A DNA stretch of 64,000 bases from Lachnospiraceae bacterium (GTDB taxonomy: Bacteria > Bacillota > Clostridia > Lachnospirales > Lachnospiraceae): positions 28,890 through 92,889 of the forward strand of contig JAQXGF010000003.1 of the NCBI GenBank assembly GCA_029006155.1, read 5' to 3'. The notes beneath the pieces were generated by a model. That model was not told the origin of the DNA, made no database searches, and worked only from the letters and a program-made list of their open reading frames with translations. Made by a program: the position numbers and the translations under genes. This document shows positions 51,601 to 60,355 of the stretch, piece by piece. Within the stretch, counting starts at the first letter, position 1. The number at the start of each line of letters is the position of its first letter.

Positions 51601-52559
51601 GCAGTGAATATCTGGTAGAGGTACAGGATCTGAAGCAGTATTTCCCGGTGAAGACCGGATTTATGAAAAGCACATATTTAAAGGCCGTTGACGGCGTATC
51701 GTTTGCGATCCGTCCGGGTGAGACGCTCGGTCTGGTCGGAGAGAGTGGCTGCGGCAAGACGACCGTAGGACGGACCTTGCTTCGTCTGTATGAGCCGACT
51801 GGTGGCAAGGTGCTTTTTAACGGCGAAGAAGTGACGAATAAAAATATCACGGCACTGCGCAAAGAGATGCAGATGGTATTCCAGGATCCATATTCTTCCC
51901 TGGATCCGCGTATGACCGTAGAGGATATCATCGGAGAGCCGCTCGATGTCCATAAGCTTTACACGTCGAAGGCAGAGCGCCGCGACAAGATTTTACATCT
52001 GATGGAGCTCGTCGGACTGAACGCGGAGCATGCGACCCGCTATGCGCATGAGTTTTCCGGCGGACAGCGGCAGCGTATCGGTATCGCCCGTGCACTGGCG
52101 GTGGATCCAAAGTTCATCGTCTGCGACGAGCCGGTATCGGCATTGGACGTATCGATTCAGGCACAGGTCGTCAACATGTTCGAGGATCTGCAGGAAAAAC
52201 TCGGTGTGGCATATCTGTTTATCGCGCATGACCTTCTGATCGTCCGTCATATTTCGAACCGGATCGCGGTCATGTACCTTGGCAAGATCGTGGAGATCGC
52301 AGACGCGGATGAGCTCAATGAACATCCGCAGCATCCATATACGGTATCATTACTCTCGGCGGTTCCGATCCCGGACCCGAATATCACACGTCAGAGAAAG
52401 CGCATCATTCTGGAAGGTGATGTACCGAGCCCGATGCATATGCCGACCGGCTGTGCGTTCCGTTCCCGCTGCCGCTATGCGACAGAAAAATGTGCAAAGG
52501 AATGTCCGAAGCTGGAGGACAGAGGAAATGGACATTTTGTTGCGTGCTGGAATAAATAA
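51597..52559 (+). CDS. oppF: Oligopeptide ABC transporter ATPase OppF
   Basis: ATPase of 320 residues: Walker A GESGCGKT, Q-loop FQDPYSSLDP, signature FSGGQRQR, Walker B IVCDEPVSALD, and the C-terminal oligopeptide extension with Cys residues (GCAFRSRCRYATEKC). It pairs with OppD. The promoter of the following binding-protein gene lies at the very end of this gene. Confidence 0.95.
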   Translation: MSSEYLVEVQDLKQYFPVKTGFMKSTYLKAVDGVSFAIRPGETLGLVGESGCGKTTVGRTLLRLYEPTGGKVLFNGEEVTNKNITALRKEMQMVFQDPYSSLDPRMTVEDIIGEPLDVHKLYTSKAERRDKILHLMELVGLNAEHATRYAHEFSGGQRQRIGIARALAVDPKFIVCDEPVSALDVSIQAQVVNMFEDLQEKLGVAYLFIAHDLLIVRHISNRIAVMYLGKIVEIADADELNEHPQHPYTVSLLSAVPIPDPNITRQRKRIILEGDVPSPMHMPTGCAFRSRCRYATEKCAKECPKLEDRGNGHFVACWNK

Positions 52560-52568
52560 TGGTATAAT
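52540..52568 (+). promoter_or_regulatory. Internal promoter for the OppA-like gene
   Basis: TTGCGT (52540-52545, inside oppF), 17-bp spacer, TATAAT (52563-52568). A small hairpin (CGGAC/GTCCG) follows at 52579-52595. It would give extra binding protein beyond operon read-through. Confidence 0.75.
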
Positions 52569-52666
52569 GGGGACACCTTTCGGACACTTTTGTCCGGTAT
52601 CAATGGAAAGTAGTAGTGCATCTGCACTGTTACCCATAAATTCTATCTTAAACGGAGGGAATAAGT

Positions 52667-54556
52667 ATGAAGAGAAAACAACTCATGGCGATCACACTTG
52701 CTGCAGTGACAGCAATGGCTCCGGCTACTGCATTTGCAGAAGAGAGCACAGAGGCAGCGACGGAAGCAGTTACCGAGGCAGCTGAGACAGAAGCGGCTAC
52801 GGAGGCGGCAGAGGGCGAGACCGAAGTGGCAAGCGAGGCAGCAGAAGGTGAGACGGAGGCAGCCGCAGCAGCAGAAGCAGCAGACGGAGACGTAGCTCCG
52901 ATCGAAGGTGCAGATGTAGCGAGCAGATCTTCTGACGCAGCTCCGGAGTGGCAGGAGTACAATAACCTGATCCAACAGATCAAGACGACAACCGATCTGG
53001 CAGAGCGTGAGGCAATGATGCATCAGGCAGAGGACATGCTGATGGAGACCGGTGCGATCGTGCCGATCTACTACTACAATGACATTTACCTTCAGAAGGA
53101 AAATGTGACTGGCATTTACAGCAACAACTACGGATTCAAATATTTCATGTTCGCAGATGCGGGCGATCAGACGACCCTGCGCCTGAATCTGGCAAGTGAG
53201 CCGGACAAGCTTGATCCGGCGCTGAATACTACCGTTGATGGCGCATGCCTGGCAGTCAACAGCTTCAACGGCCTTTGCACTTACGATGAGAATGGTGCGA
53301 TTGTCATGGACTTTGCAGACAGCTATGAAGAGAGCGAGGACGGACTGACCTATACCTTCACGATGAAGGATGGCCTGAAGTGGAGCGATGGTACTGATCT
53401 GAACGCAAATGACTATGTATATTCCTGGAACCGTGCTGCAAGCGCAGAGACCGGAGCAGACTATGCATACATGTTCGATCCGATCGCGAGAAAGGATGAC
53501 GGCACACTGGATATCTCTGCAAGCGAGGATGGTAAGACCTTTACCGTTCAGCTGGCTTCTCCGTGCGCATACTTCCTGGATCTGTGTGCATTCCCGGCAT
53601 TCTATGCAGTTCCGCAGGCAAGCGTAGAGGCTGCTGAGGGATGGCAGGACAATCCGGGTGCATGGTGCCAGGAGGCTGGATTTGTGACAAGTGGTGCTTA
53701 CACGCTGGAGAGCTGGAACCACAATGAGAGCATGGTATATGTAAAGAACCCGAACTACTACCGTGCAGACGAAGTGAAGATCGAGCGTATGGAGTTCATG
53801 CTCAGTGCAGATGATACCGCGATCTACGCAGCATACAATGCAGGCAACCTTGACTTTGCAGACACCGTTCCGAACGATGAGATTCAGAGCCTTCTGGACA
53901 ATCCGGAGTTCCATATCATCGACAACCTCGGAACGTACTATGTAGCATTTAACGTAAACAGCGACCTGTTCGCAGGCAAGACTCCGGAGCAGGCTTCTGC
54001 TATGAGACGTGGTCTGACCCTTCTGATCGACCGTGACTATATCGTAGAGAACATTGGCCAGACCGGTCAGCAGCTCGCAAACACCTTCGTCCCGGCAGGT
54101 ATGGCAGACGGCAATGGCGGTGAGTTCCGTCAGAACGATGACGCTTACACCTATCCGTGCGAAGAGGCAGTTGGATACTATGATCCGTCCTATGATGCAT
54201 ACGACGACAACCTTGCACAGGCAATTGAGCTTCTGAAGGAAGCTGGCTACGAATTCGTAGACGATGGAAACGGCAACGAGGTTCTCTCTGATGAGACTCC
54301 GCTCAACATCACTTACATCACAAATGATGGAACCGGTCACGTAGCAATTGCAGAAGCGATCCAGCAGGATTTCGCAGTCATCGGCGCAGAGCTGAAGATC
54401 GAGACGAACGAGTGGAATGTATTCCTGAACGAGCGTAAAGCAGGTAACTACGATATGTCCCGTAACGGATGGCTCGCGGACTTCAACGACCCGATCAACA
54501 TGCTTGAGATGTGGACGACCAACAGCGGAAACAACGACGTTCAGTTCGGTAGATAA
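52667..54556 (+). CDS. OppA-like peptide-binding protein, apparently circularly permuted
   Basis: Exported SBP_bac_5 protein of 629 residues. The signal peptide ends TAFA before EES, without a lipobox Cys. An acidic Glu/Ala/Thr-rich linker runs to about residue 90. Residues 93-164 (EYNNLIQQIKTTTDLAEREA, ETGAIVPIYYYNDIYL, YGFKYFMFAD) match the segment that normally ends OppA proteins. Residues from about 167 match the usual mature N-terminus (LASEPDKLDPALNTT, LKWSDGTDLNANDYVYSWNR). The protein ends in WLADFNDPINMLEM...NSGNND, exactly where the moved segment would normally follow. So the C-terminal 70 residues appear to have been moved to the front. AACGGAGGG precedes the ATG. Confidence 0.9.
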   Translation: MKRKQLMAITLAAVTAMAPATAFAEESTEAATEAVTEAAETEAATEAAEGETEVASEAAEGETEAAAAAEAADGDVAPIEGADVASRSSDAAPEWQEYNNLIQQIKTTTDLAEREAMMHQAEDMLMETGAIVPIYYYNDIYLQKENVTGIYSNNYGFKYFMFADAGDQTTLRLNLASEPDKLDPALNTTVDGACLAVNSFNGLCTYDENGAIVMDFADSYEESEDGLTYTFTMKDGLKWSDGTDLNANDYVYSWNRAASAETGADYAYMFDPIARKDDGTLDISASEDGKTFTVQLASPCAYFLDLCAFPAFYAVPQASVEAAEGWQDNPGAWCQEAGFVTSGAYTLESWNHNESMVYVKNPNYYRADEVKIERMEFMLSADDTAIYAAYNAGNLDFADTVPNDEIQSLLDNPEFHIIDNLGTYYVAFNVNSDLFAGKTPEQASAMRRGLTLLIDRDYIVENIGQTGQQLANTFVPAGMADGNGGEFRQNDDAYTYPCEEAVGYYDPSYDAYDDNLAQAIELLKEAGYEFVDDGNGNEVLSDETPLNITYITNDGTGHVAIAEAIQQDFAVIGAELKIETNEWNVFLNERKAGNYDMSRNGWLADFNDPINMLEMWTTNSGNNDVQFGR

Positions 54557-54608
54557 GATTAGATTTGCCGGATGATTATTAGTCTGGTACTATCAGGACA
54601 AAACAGGG

Positions 54609-54652
54609 AAGCAGTACACAGGGCGAGAGGCTCTGTGCACTGCTTCTTTTTT
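54609..54652 (+). terminator. Rho-independent terminator after the OppA-like gene
   Basis: GAAGCAGT...ACTGCTTC with an inner CACAG/CTGTG stem, followed by a T-run. Confidence 0.88.
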
Positions 54653-54677
54653 GGTATTCGTTTTTTATCTTTGCGTC

Positions 54678-54705
54678 TTGCGGGAATCAGATTTACGAGT
54701 ATAAT
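54678..54705 (+). promoter_or_regulatory. Promoter of the aminopeptidase P gene
   Basis: TTGCGG (54678-54683), 16-bp spacer, TATAAT (54700-54705). Confidence 0.65.
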
Positions 54706-54761
54706 TAGAAGAGGATAACAAGGGTGCGGGACGGAAGAACTGCACGGAAAGGAAGAACATC

Positions 54762-56552
54762 ATGGTCAGTGACAGAATTGCAGCGCTGCGTGCGCTGATG
54801 AAGAAAAAGGGAATCGACGCCTATATGATCCCGACCGATGACTATCATGCATCGGAGTATGTGGGCGAATATTTTAAATGCAGACAGTATATGACGGGCT
54901 TTACCGGGTCAGCCGGAACTGCGGTTATCACACAGGATATGGCAGGCATGTGGACGGATGCGCGGTATTTCATTCAGGCGGAGCGCCAGATGGAGGGAAC
55001 CGGAGTGACACTTTACCGGATGCGCGAGCCGGGGGTACCGACCGTACACGAGTTTCTTGCACAGACGCTGAAGAAGGGTCAGACGCTGGGCTTTGACGGA
55101 CGCTGTGTCGGAGCGTCAGAGGCAGAGGAGCTGGAGAAGCTGCTGGCGGCACAGGGCGTGAGCATGACCTGTGAGGAAGACCTCGTCGGTGAAATCTGGA
55201 CAGACCGCCCTGCACTTTCAGCAGAGCCGGCATGGGATCTGGATGTAAAATGGGCCGGTGAGAGCCGCGAGGACAAGATCGCCCGCATCCGGAAGGATAT
55301 GAAAGCGGCAGGTGCGGATCTGTTTCTTCTGACAAAGCTGGAGGACATCGCATGGCTTTTGAACATCCGTGGCGGCGATATCCATACAGTTCCGGTCGTG
55401 CTGGCATATCTGATGATGAGCGAGCAGGAGATCCGGCTGTATGCAAATGAGGCAGATTTTTCGAAAGAGCTGAAGGACATGCTGGCAAAGGCCGGTGTGA
55501 CAATTCATCCGTACAATCAGGTGTATGCGGATGCGGCAGCGATCAAGGATGGCAAGACGGTTCTGGTCGATAAGGGAAAGGCGAATTATCGTCTCGTAAA
55601 GAGCATTCCGGCATCTGCGAAAGTTCTGGATCAGGCAAACCTGACCCTGCTCCCGAAAGCGATCAAGAATCCGACCGAGGTGGCAAATGAGCGTGTGGCA
55701 CACATCAAGGATGGTGTGGCAGTCACGAAGTTCATGTACTGGCTGAAGAAGAATGTAGGAAAAATGAAGATCACGGAGTGCTCAGCAGCAGAATATCTGA
55801 ACAATCTGCGCAAAGAGCAGGAGCATTTTGTGGACAACAGTTTTGATCCGATCGTTTCCTATGGAGAGCATGCAGCGATGAACCATTACTCTCCGACACC
55901 GGAGACGGATGTGGAAGTCGAACCGCACGGATTTTTGCTGGCTGATACCGGCGGACATTATCTGGAAGGTTCCACGGACATTACCCGTACGTTTGCAATG
56001 GGTGAGATCACACAGGATGAGCGGGATCATTTCACTGCGGTACTGCGTGGACATCTGAATCTGGCCAATGCAAAGTTCCTCTATGGCTGCACCGGTATCA
56101 ATCTGGACTATCTTGCGCGCCAGCCGCTCTGGGAGCGCGGAGAGGACTTCAAGCATGGCACCGGACATGGCGTTGGTTACTGCCTGAGCGTCCATGAGTC
56201 CCCGAATGGCATCCGCTGGAGACGGCTCCCGGACCGCAATGAAGATGCAGTGCTTGAGGAAGGTATGATCACTTCCAATGAGCCGGGCTACTATGTCGAA
56301 GGTGCTTACGGCATCCGCCATGAGAACCTGGTCGTCTGCAAAAAGGCAGAGCAGAACGAGTATGGACAGTTCATGTGCTTCGAGAATCTGACGATGGTTC
56401 CGTTTGATCTGGACGCGATCGATCCGGAGCAGATGACGAAGAAAGAGCGCGAACTGCTCAACACGTACCACAAGCAGGTATACGAGATGATCGCACCGCA
56501 TCTGAGCGAGGAAGAGAGAAGTTGGCTGAAGGAAGCGACGAGAGAGATTTAA
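54762..56552 (+). CDS. Xaa-Pro aminopeptidase (M24B family)
   Basis: Cytoplasmic metallopeptidase of 596 residues that removes N-terminal residues before proline. It has the three-domain layout of eukaryote-like aminopeptidase P: two creatinase-like N-terminal domains (about 1-150 and 160-310) and the M24 catalytic domain (about 315-540). Metal ligands are visible in LLADTGGHYLEGSTDITRTF, HGTGHGVGYCLSVHE, TSNEPGYYVEG and CFENLT. The length of about 600 matches this subgroup rather than the shorter PepP/PepQ forms. GAAAGGAAG precedes the ATG. It stands next to the opp operon, fitting use of imported peptides. Confidence 0.94.
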   Translation: MVSDRIAALRALMKKKGIDAYMIPTDDYHASEYVGEYFKCRQYMTGFTGSAGTAVITQDMAGMWTDARYFIQAERQMEGTGVTLYRMREPGVPTVHEFLAQTLKKGQTLGFDGRCVGASEAEELEKLLAAQGVSMTCEEDLVGEIWTDRPALSAEPAWDLDVKWAGESREDKIARIRKDMKAAGADLFLLTKLEDIAWLLNIRGGDIHTVPVVLAYLMMSEQEIRLYANEADFSKELKDMLAKAGVTIHPYNQVYADAAAIKDGKTVLVDKGKANYRLVKSIPASAKVLDQANLTLLPKAIKNPTEVANERVAHIKDGVAVTKFMYWLKKNVGKMKITECSAAEYLNNLRKEQEHFVDNSFDPIVSYGEHAAMNHYSPTPETDVEVEPHGFLLADTGGHYLEGSTDITRTFAMGEITQDERDHFTAVLRGHLNLANAKFLYGCTGINLDYLARQPLWERGEDFKHGTGHGVGYCLSVHESPNGIRWRRLPDRNEDAVLEEGMITSNEPGYYVEGAYGIRHENLVVCKKAEQNEYGQFMCFENLTMVPFDLDAIDPEQMTKKERELLNTYHKQVYEMIAPHLSEEERSWLKEATREI

Positions 56553-56613
56553 GATAGGTAAAGCCATGGAAGAATCCTGACACGGAAGTGTGTCATAAGA
56601 GTCTCAAAGATAA

Positions 56614-56626
56614 GTTGCGAAGATGA
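56614..56626 (+). repeat. Possible degenerate single copy of the 13-bp repeat
   Basis: GTTGCGAAGATGA differs by one base from the unit GCTGCGAAGATGA at 44835. The flanks are only loosely similar, so this may be chance. Confidence 0.35.
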
Positions 56627-56655
56627 TTTACATAGATTCGGCTGTGAAAAGGGAG

Positions 56656-56692
56656 AAAGGATATCTGGCAAAGATGGTCGGGTATCCTTTTT
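56656..56692 (+). terminator. Terminator after the aminopeptidase gene
   Basis: AAAGGATA (56656-56663) pairs with TATCCTTT (56683-56690), T-run after. Confidence 0.7.
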
Positions 56693-56779
56693 ACTATATG
56701 CGAAAGTTTTGCAGGGCAGAATCGAAAAATGGTGGAGAGTGCACAAAATATAGTATGTAAGAAAAATTTATGAGGTAAA

Positions 56780-56823
56780 ATAAAAACTTGCATATTGCAA
56801 AATGTTTATGCAATATGCAAGTT
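56780..56823 (-). terminator. Terminator of coaX
   Basis: Perfect 14-bp stem AACTTGCATATTGC (56785-56798) / GCAATATGCAAGTT (56810-56823); on the minus strand it is followed by TTTTTATTTT. Confidence 0.88.
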
Positions 56824-56844
56824 CCCTGTTAATATCGTGATAGA

Positions 56845-57618
56845 TCAGGAAGCCGCCCGATTCTTATTGTAAATTACCATCAGCCCTTTGAGCAGCAGCT
56901 GGTCATCAATAATGATCTTATGGTGGCAGTACGGGATGATGACTTTCGCGAGTCCACCGGTCGAGACGAGGGTACAGGTCTCGCCCATTTCCTCCTGGAT
57001 CCGGTCGATCACGCCGTCGATGCTTCCGGCGGTGCTGTAGATGATACCACTGCGCATGCAGTCGACGGTATTTGATCCGATGACTTTTTTCGGCGGATCG
57101 AGGCTGATCTTCGGCAGCTGAGAGGTGCGGGAGGTCAGAGAGTCCAGGGAGACGCGAAGTCCCGGGATGATCATGCCGCCAAGAAAATTTTTGTTGCGGT
57201 CGATTGCGGAGATCGTTGTGGCGGTTCCCATGTCGATGATGATGAGTGGCGTCGGATAGTCGTGGATCGCAGCCACGGCATCAGCGACCCGGTCACTGCC
57301 GAGCTGTGCCGGATTGTCGAGCATGATCTTCAGGCCGGTGCGGATGCCAGGGCCGACGACCATGACCGTCTTGCCGGTCAGACGCCGCATAGCTGCTTCC
57401 ATCGTGTGTGTCACGGACGGCACGACGGAAGAGATGATGCAGCCTTCAAAGGCGCGGTGATTCAGGTTGTTGAGCTCCAGAATATTTTTGATCAGGATCG
57501 TATATTCCAGCTCTGTGGAATTCTGATTGGTGGAAAGACGCTCCGTAAACAGAATCTGTTCCTTTTCAAAACAGCCGAGCACGATGTTTGAATTTCCAAT
57601 ATCAACGGCTAAGATCAT
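56845..57618 (-). CDS. coaX: Type III pantothenate kinase
   Basis: Cytoplasmic kinase of 257 residues that phosphorylates pantothenate in the first step of CoA synthesis. The ASKHA-fold motifs are DIGNSNIVLG near the N-terminus, the pantothenate-binding region with GSDRVADAVAA, and DMGTATTISAID. This type is not inhibited by CoA and needs a monovalent cation. AAGGAGG precedes the ATG. It lies downstream of a pantothenate transporter gene on the same strand, with coaBC divergent from both, so the three make a compact CoA locus. Confidence 0.96.
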   Translation of the reverse strand: MILAVDIGNSNIVLGCFEKEQILFTERLSTNQNSTELEYTILIKNILELNNLNHRAFEGCIISSVVPSVTHTMEAAMRRLTGKTVMVVGPGIRTGLKIMLDNPAQLGSDRVADAVAAIHDYPTPLIIIDMGTATTISAIDRNKNFLGGMIIPGLRVSLDSLTSRTSQLPKISLDPPKKVIGSNTVDCMRSGIIYSTAGSIDGVIDRIQEEMGETCTLVSTGGLAKVIIPYCHHKIIIDDQLLLKGLMVIYNKNRAAS

Positions 57619-57666
57619 GTGGAAACCTCCTTAATTAAGAATAGAAAAAATAATAGATCATGGAGA

Positions 57667-57703
57667 AGGCTGCTGCGAAGTCCGGGAGAACTGGCAGCAG
57701 CCT
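57667..57703 (-). promoter_or_regulatory. Stem-loop between panT and coaX
   Basis: AGGCTGCTGC (57667-57676) pairs perfectly with GCAGCAGCCT (57694-57703). No T-run follows on the minus strand, so it probably modulates or processes the panT-coaX transcript rather than ending it. Confidence 0.55.
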
Positions 57704-57728
57704 GAAAAGTTACTCGAATGGAGAATGG

Positions 57729-58361
57729 TTATGCAACGGTCTTTGACTGTGTCGTAGCGACCGGTACAAAATGTGCCTTATACAGTGCAAGTCCGACCGC
57801 ACCGGTAATGATCGTCGAAGAGATCATCTCGCATACCGCGTTGATGCCGACAAAGCCACAGCAGAATGCGATGACATTTTTTCCGCCCATCAGGTTCTGC
57901 ATGTATTCGGTGTTGCCAAAGAGCAGGACGAGCAGCGCCATGAAGAATAAGGTGTTCAGGAAAGCGGAGAAAAATCCGGTGACGAAGCAGGCGATCGATG
58001 TGTTGAGCGATTTGCGCACGCCACGGAAAATGTAGCCGAGCAGCAGTCCGTCGAGCATACGCGGAATAAAGCGCTGGATAAATGCGAGTACCGGGTTGAT
58101 GCCAAACAGGACAGCGCCCATTGCGCTGGTGCCACCGACGCCGATGCACTGCAAAAAGCTGGTCAGGCCGAAAATAGATCCGACGATCGCTCCGCCTGCT
58201 GGTCCGAGCGTGATCGCGGCGACTGCCACCGGAATGACATTGAAGGTCACGGCGAGCGGTCCGATATTCAGATATCCGAGCGGGGTGTAAGCCATGAGCA
58301 GCAGAATTGCCGTCATAAGGCCGAGAATGACGAGTTGAGATGTGGTAAATTTGGTTTTCAT
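57729..58361 (-). CDS. panT: ECF transporter S component, pantothenate-specific (PanT-like)
   Basis: Membrane protein of 210 residues with about six hydrophobic segments, an S component that binds a vitamin and uses a shared ECF ATPase module. N-terminal LGLMTAILLLMAYTPLGYLN and the central segment AAITLGPAGGAIVGSIFGLTS are typical of S components. The pantothenate specificity rests on adjacency to coaX and coaBC. AAGGAGG precedes the ATG. A leader of about 165 bases separates it from its promoter. Confidence 0.85.
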   Translation of the reverse strand: MKTKFTTSQLVILGLMTAILLLMAYTPLGYLNIGPLAVTFNVIPVAVAAITLGPAGGAIVGSIFGLTSFLQCIGVGGTSAMGAVLFGINPVLAFIQRFIPRMLDGLLLGYIFRGVRKSLNTSIACFVTGFFSAFLNTLFFMALLVLLFGNTEYMQNLMGGKNVIAFCCGFVGINAVCEMISSTIITGAVGLALYKAHFVPVATTQSKTVA

Positions 58362-58533
58362 AATTGTGTTTTCCTCCTTGTTATTATTCCCGATGAATGT
58401 GTGTGAAAAACGGAAATGAAATGACCGTTAAGCATCCAAACGTGACCGGTATTGTCCTGTAAGGTACGATCCTTTGTGGTACGTATGGATAGCTGCATCA
58501 CATTTTTGTGGGATACAATACAATTACAGCCGG
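58362..58533 (-). promoter_or_regulatory. Structured 5' leader of panT, possible regulatory RNA
   Basis: The transcript from the promoter at 58534-58562 would carry about 165 untranslated bases. It includes a hairpin AACGG/CCGTT near 58400-58430 and paired repeats of GGTACG (near 58472 and 58487). Firmicutes pan genes can carry the pan RNA motif; I cannot fold this leader well enough to assign it. Confidence 0.4.
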
Positions 58534-58562
58534 AGTATATCATTTTCTTTTTAAAAGCACAA
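58534..58562 (-). promoter_or_regulatory. Promoter of panT-coaX
   Basis: On the minus strand TTGTGC (58562-58557), 17-bp spacer, TATACT (58539-58534). Confidence 0.7.
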
Positions 58563-58636
58563 GCAAAAAGAAGACTGTATGAAAATTTAAACAAGGCAGG
58601 AGCGTTTCCATGCAGGTGCGTGGCCGCGGAGGGGCT

Positions 58637-58664
58637 TTGACTTTTACGGGAAATATGGTAAGAT
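58637..58664 (+). promoter_or_regulatory. Promoter of coaBC
   Basis: TTGACT (58637-58642), 16-bp spacer, TAAGAT (58659-58664), leaving a leader of about 150 bases in which I see no clear structure. Confidence 0.65.
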
Positions 58665-58820
58665 GGTGCAGGCGACGGTTTCAGGTCGATACAGGCCGGA
58701 ACTTCACATAGTCGTATAGATAGAACAAAGAACGGCGTCTATGTATTGAGGAGTTGAACGACAGTGGGCACAAGATACGAAAACAGTTTTTAAATAAGAT
58801 AAAAAGAAAGAGGGAGTGCT

Positions 58821-60017
58821 ATGTTAAAGGGAAAGACGGTCATCCTCGGTGTGACCGGAAGCATTGCAGCCTATAAGGCAGCTAATCTGGCGAGCATGCT
58901 CAAAAAGCAGCATGCCGATGTACAGGTCATCATGACCCAGAACGCGACACAGTTTATCAATCCGATCACGTTTGAATCACTGACGGGGAATAAATGTCTC
59001 GTCGATACGTTTGACCGGAATTTTCAGTTTCAGGTGGAGCATGTGTCTTTGGCAAAGCGGGCAGATCTGGCGATCGTCGCACCGGCGACGGCCAATGTCA
59101 TGGCAAAGCTCGCGCATGGACTGGCGGATGATATGCTCACGACCACGTTGCTGGCATGTCAGTGCCCGAAGCTGATCGCACCGGCGATGAATACGCGGAT
59201 GTACGAGAATCCGGTCACGCAGGACAATATGGACATCCTTCGGAAGTACGGCTTCCGGATCATTGAGCCGGCAGTCGGGCATCTGGCGTGCGGGGACACC
59301 GGAGCAGGCAAGCTTCCGCCGGAGACACTGTTGCTGGAGTGCATTTTAGATGAGATCGCAATGGAAAAGGATATGAAGGGCTTGCGCGTGCTCATCACGG
59401 CAGGACCGACGATGGAGGCGATTGATCCGGTGCGCTTTATATCGAATCACTCGACCGGAAAGATGGGCTATGCGCTCGCGCGGGTCTGCCGTCGGCGCGG
59501 AGCCGAGGTGACACTCGTCTCCGGGAAGACGAATCTGGAGGCCCCATACGGTGTGACACTCGTACCGGTGATTTCGGCACAGGATATGTTTGAGGCGGTA
59601 TCGTCAAGAGCGAAGGAGCAGGATCTGATCATCAAGGCAGCCGCGGTGGCGGACTACCGTCCGGTGACAGTGGCGGACAATAAAATCAAGAAAAAGGCGG
59701 ACGACATGAGCATTGCCTTAGAGCGCACGACGGATATCCTCGCATGGCTTGGCGAGCACCGAAGAGAAGGACAGGTGCTCTGCGGCTTCGCGATGGAGAC
59801 CGAGCATATGGTAGAGCATGCGAAAGAAAAGCTTGCGAAAAAGCACGTGGATATGATCGCGGCGAACAACGTCAAAGTCGCAGGTGCGGGCTTCGGGACA
59901 GACACCAATGTCGTGACGCTGATCACGGATCATGGCGTGGAGGAGCTTGCGAAGATGAGCAAAGAGGAAGTGGCGTCGCGGATCGTGGATGCGCTGCTGA
60001 AGCTCAGAGAGCGATAA
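58821..60017 (+). CDS. coaBC: Bifunctional phosphopantothenoylcysteine decarboxylase/synthetase
   Basis: Cytoplasmic flavoprotein of 398 residues for two steps of CoA synthesis. The CoaC half (about 1-180) has GVTGSIAAYKAANLASMLKK, the active-site region HVSLAKRADLAIVAPATAN and APAMNTRMYENP. The CoaB half (about 190-398) has ITAGPTMEAIDPVRFISNHS, STGKMGYALA and KAAAVADYRP. AAGAGGGAG lies upstream of the ATG. It is divergent from panT-coaX and completes the local CoA gene group. Confidence 0.97.
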   Translation: MLKGKTVILGVTGSIAAYKAANLASMLKKQHADVQVIMTQNATQFINPITFESLTGNKCLVDTFDRNFQFQVEHVSLAKRADLAIVAPATANVMAKLAHGLADDMLTTTLLACQCPKLIAPAMNTRMYENPVTQDNMDILRKYGFRIIEPAVGHLACGDTGAGKLPPETLLLECILDEIAMEKDMKGLRVLITAGPTMEAIDPVRFISNHSTGKMGYALARVCRRRGAEVTLVSGKTNLEAPYGVTLVPVISAQDMFEAVSSRAKEQDLIIKAAAVADYRPVTVADNKIKKKADDMSIALERTTDILAWLGEHRREGQVLCGFAMETEHMVEHAKEKLAKKHVDMIAANNVKVAGAGFGTDTNVVTLITDHGVEELAKMSKEEVASRIVDALLKLRER

Positions 60018-60113
60018 AGATTCCGGTAATATTTGCACATATGGAAGGATCAAGTTGTATCGTTGATTATAAATGACAGGTGAAAGAATGCAGATGCGAG
60101 GAGAACAGACAAC

Positions 60114-60341
60114 ATGAAAAGCTACGAGACGATCTGGGAGATTTTCAATAAATGCCCGAACAACCAGATGCGGGATGTCTTTATCGATGAGGTAGAGGTG
60201 GCGGATACAGACGCTTACATCCGGCAGAAATTTCAGGACAAAAATGCAACGTGGGAGAAGAGCGTGCTGCCGGACGGGACGATCGTGTACGACATTAATG
60301 CGTCGGGGATTTTGCAGCGGTTTTCTTTTACGGAAATATAA
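60114..60341 (+). CDS. Small protein of unknown function (75 aa)
   Basis: I do not recognise it. The 75-residue protein is mixed in charge, without signal peptide or cysteine motif apart from one Cys (IFNKCPNNQMRDVFIDEVEV). Its C-terminal half (WEKSVLPDGTIVYDINASGI) looks like beta strands. CGAGGAGAACAG precedes the ATG. The MoxR-type ATPase gene begins 15 bases after its stop with its own AAGGAGG site, so the two are almost certainly cotranscribed, and it may be an accessory of the MoxR/VWA system. Confidence 0.7.
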   Translation: MKSYETIWEIFNKCPNNQMRDVFIDEVEVADTDAYIRQKFQDKNATWEKSVLPDGTIVYDINASGILQRFSFTEI

Positions 60342-60355
60342 GGAGGACACAGAAG

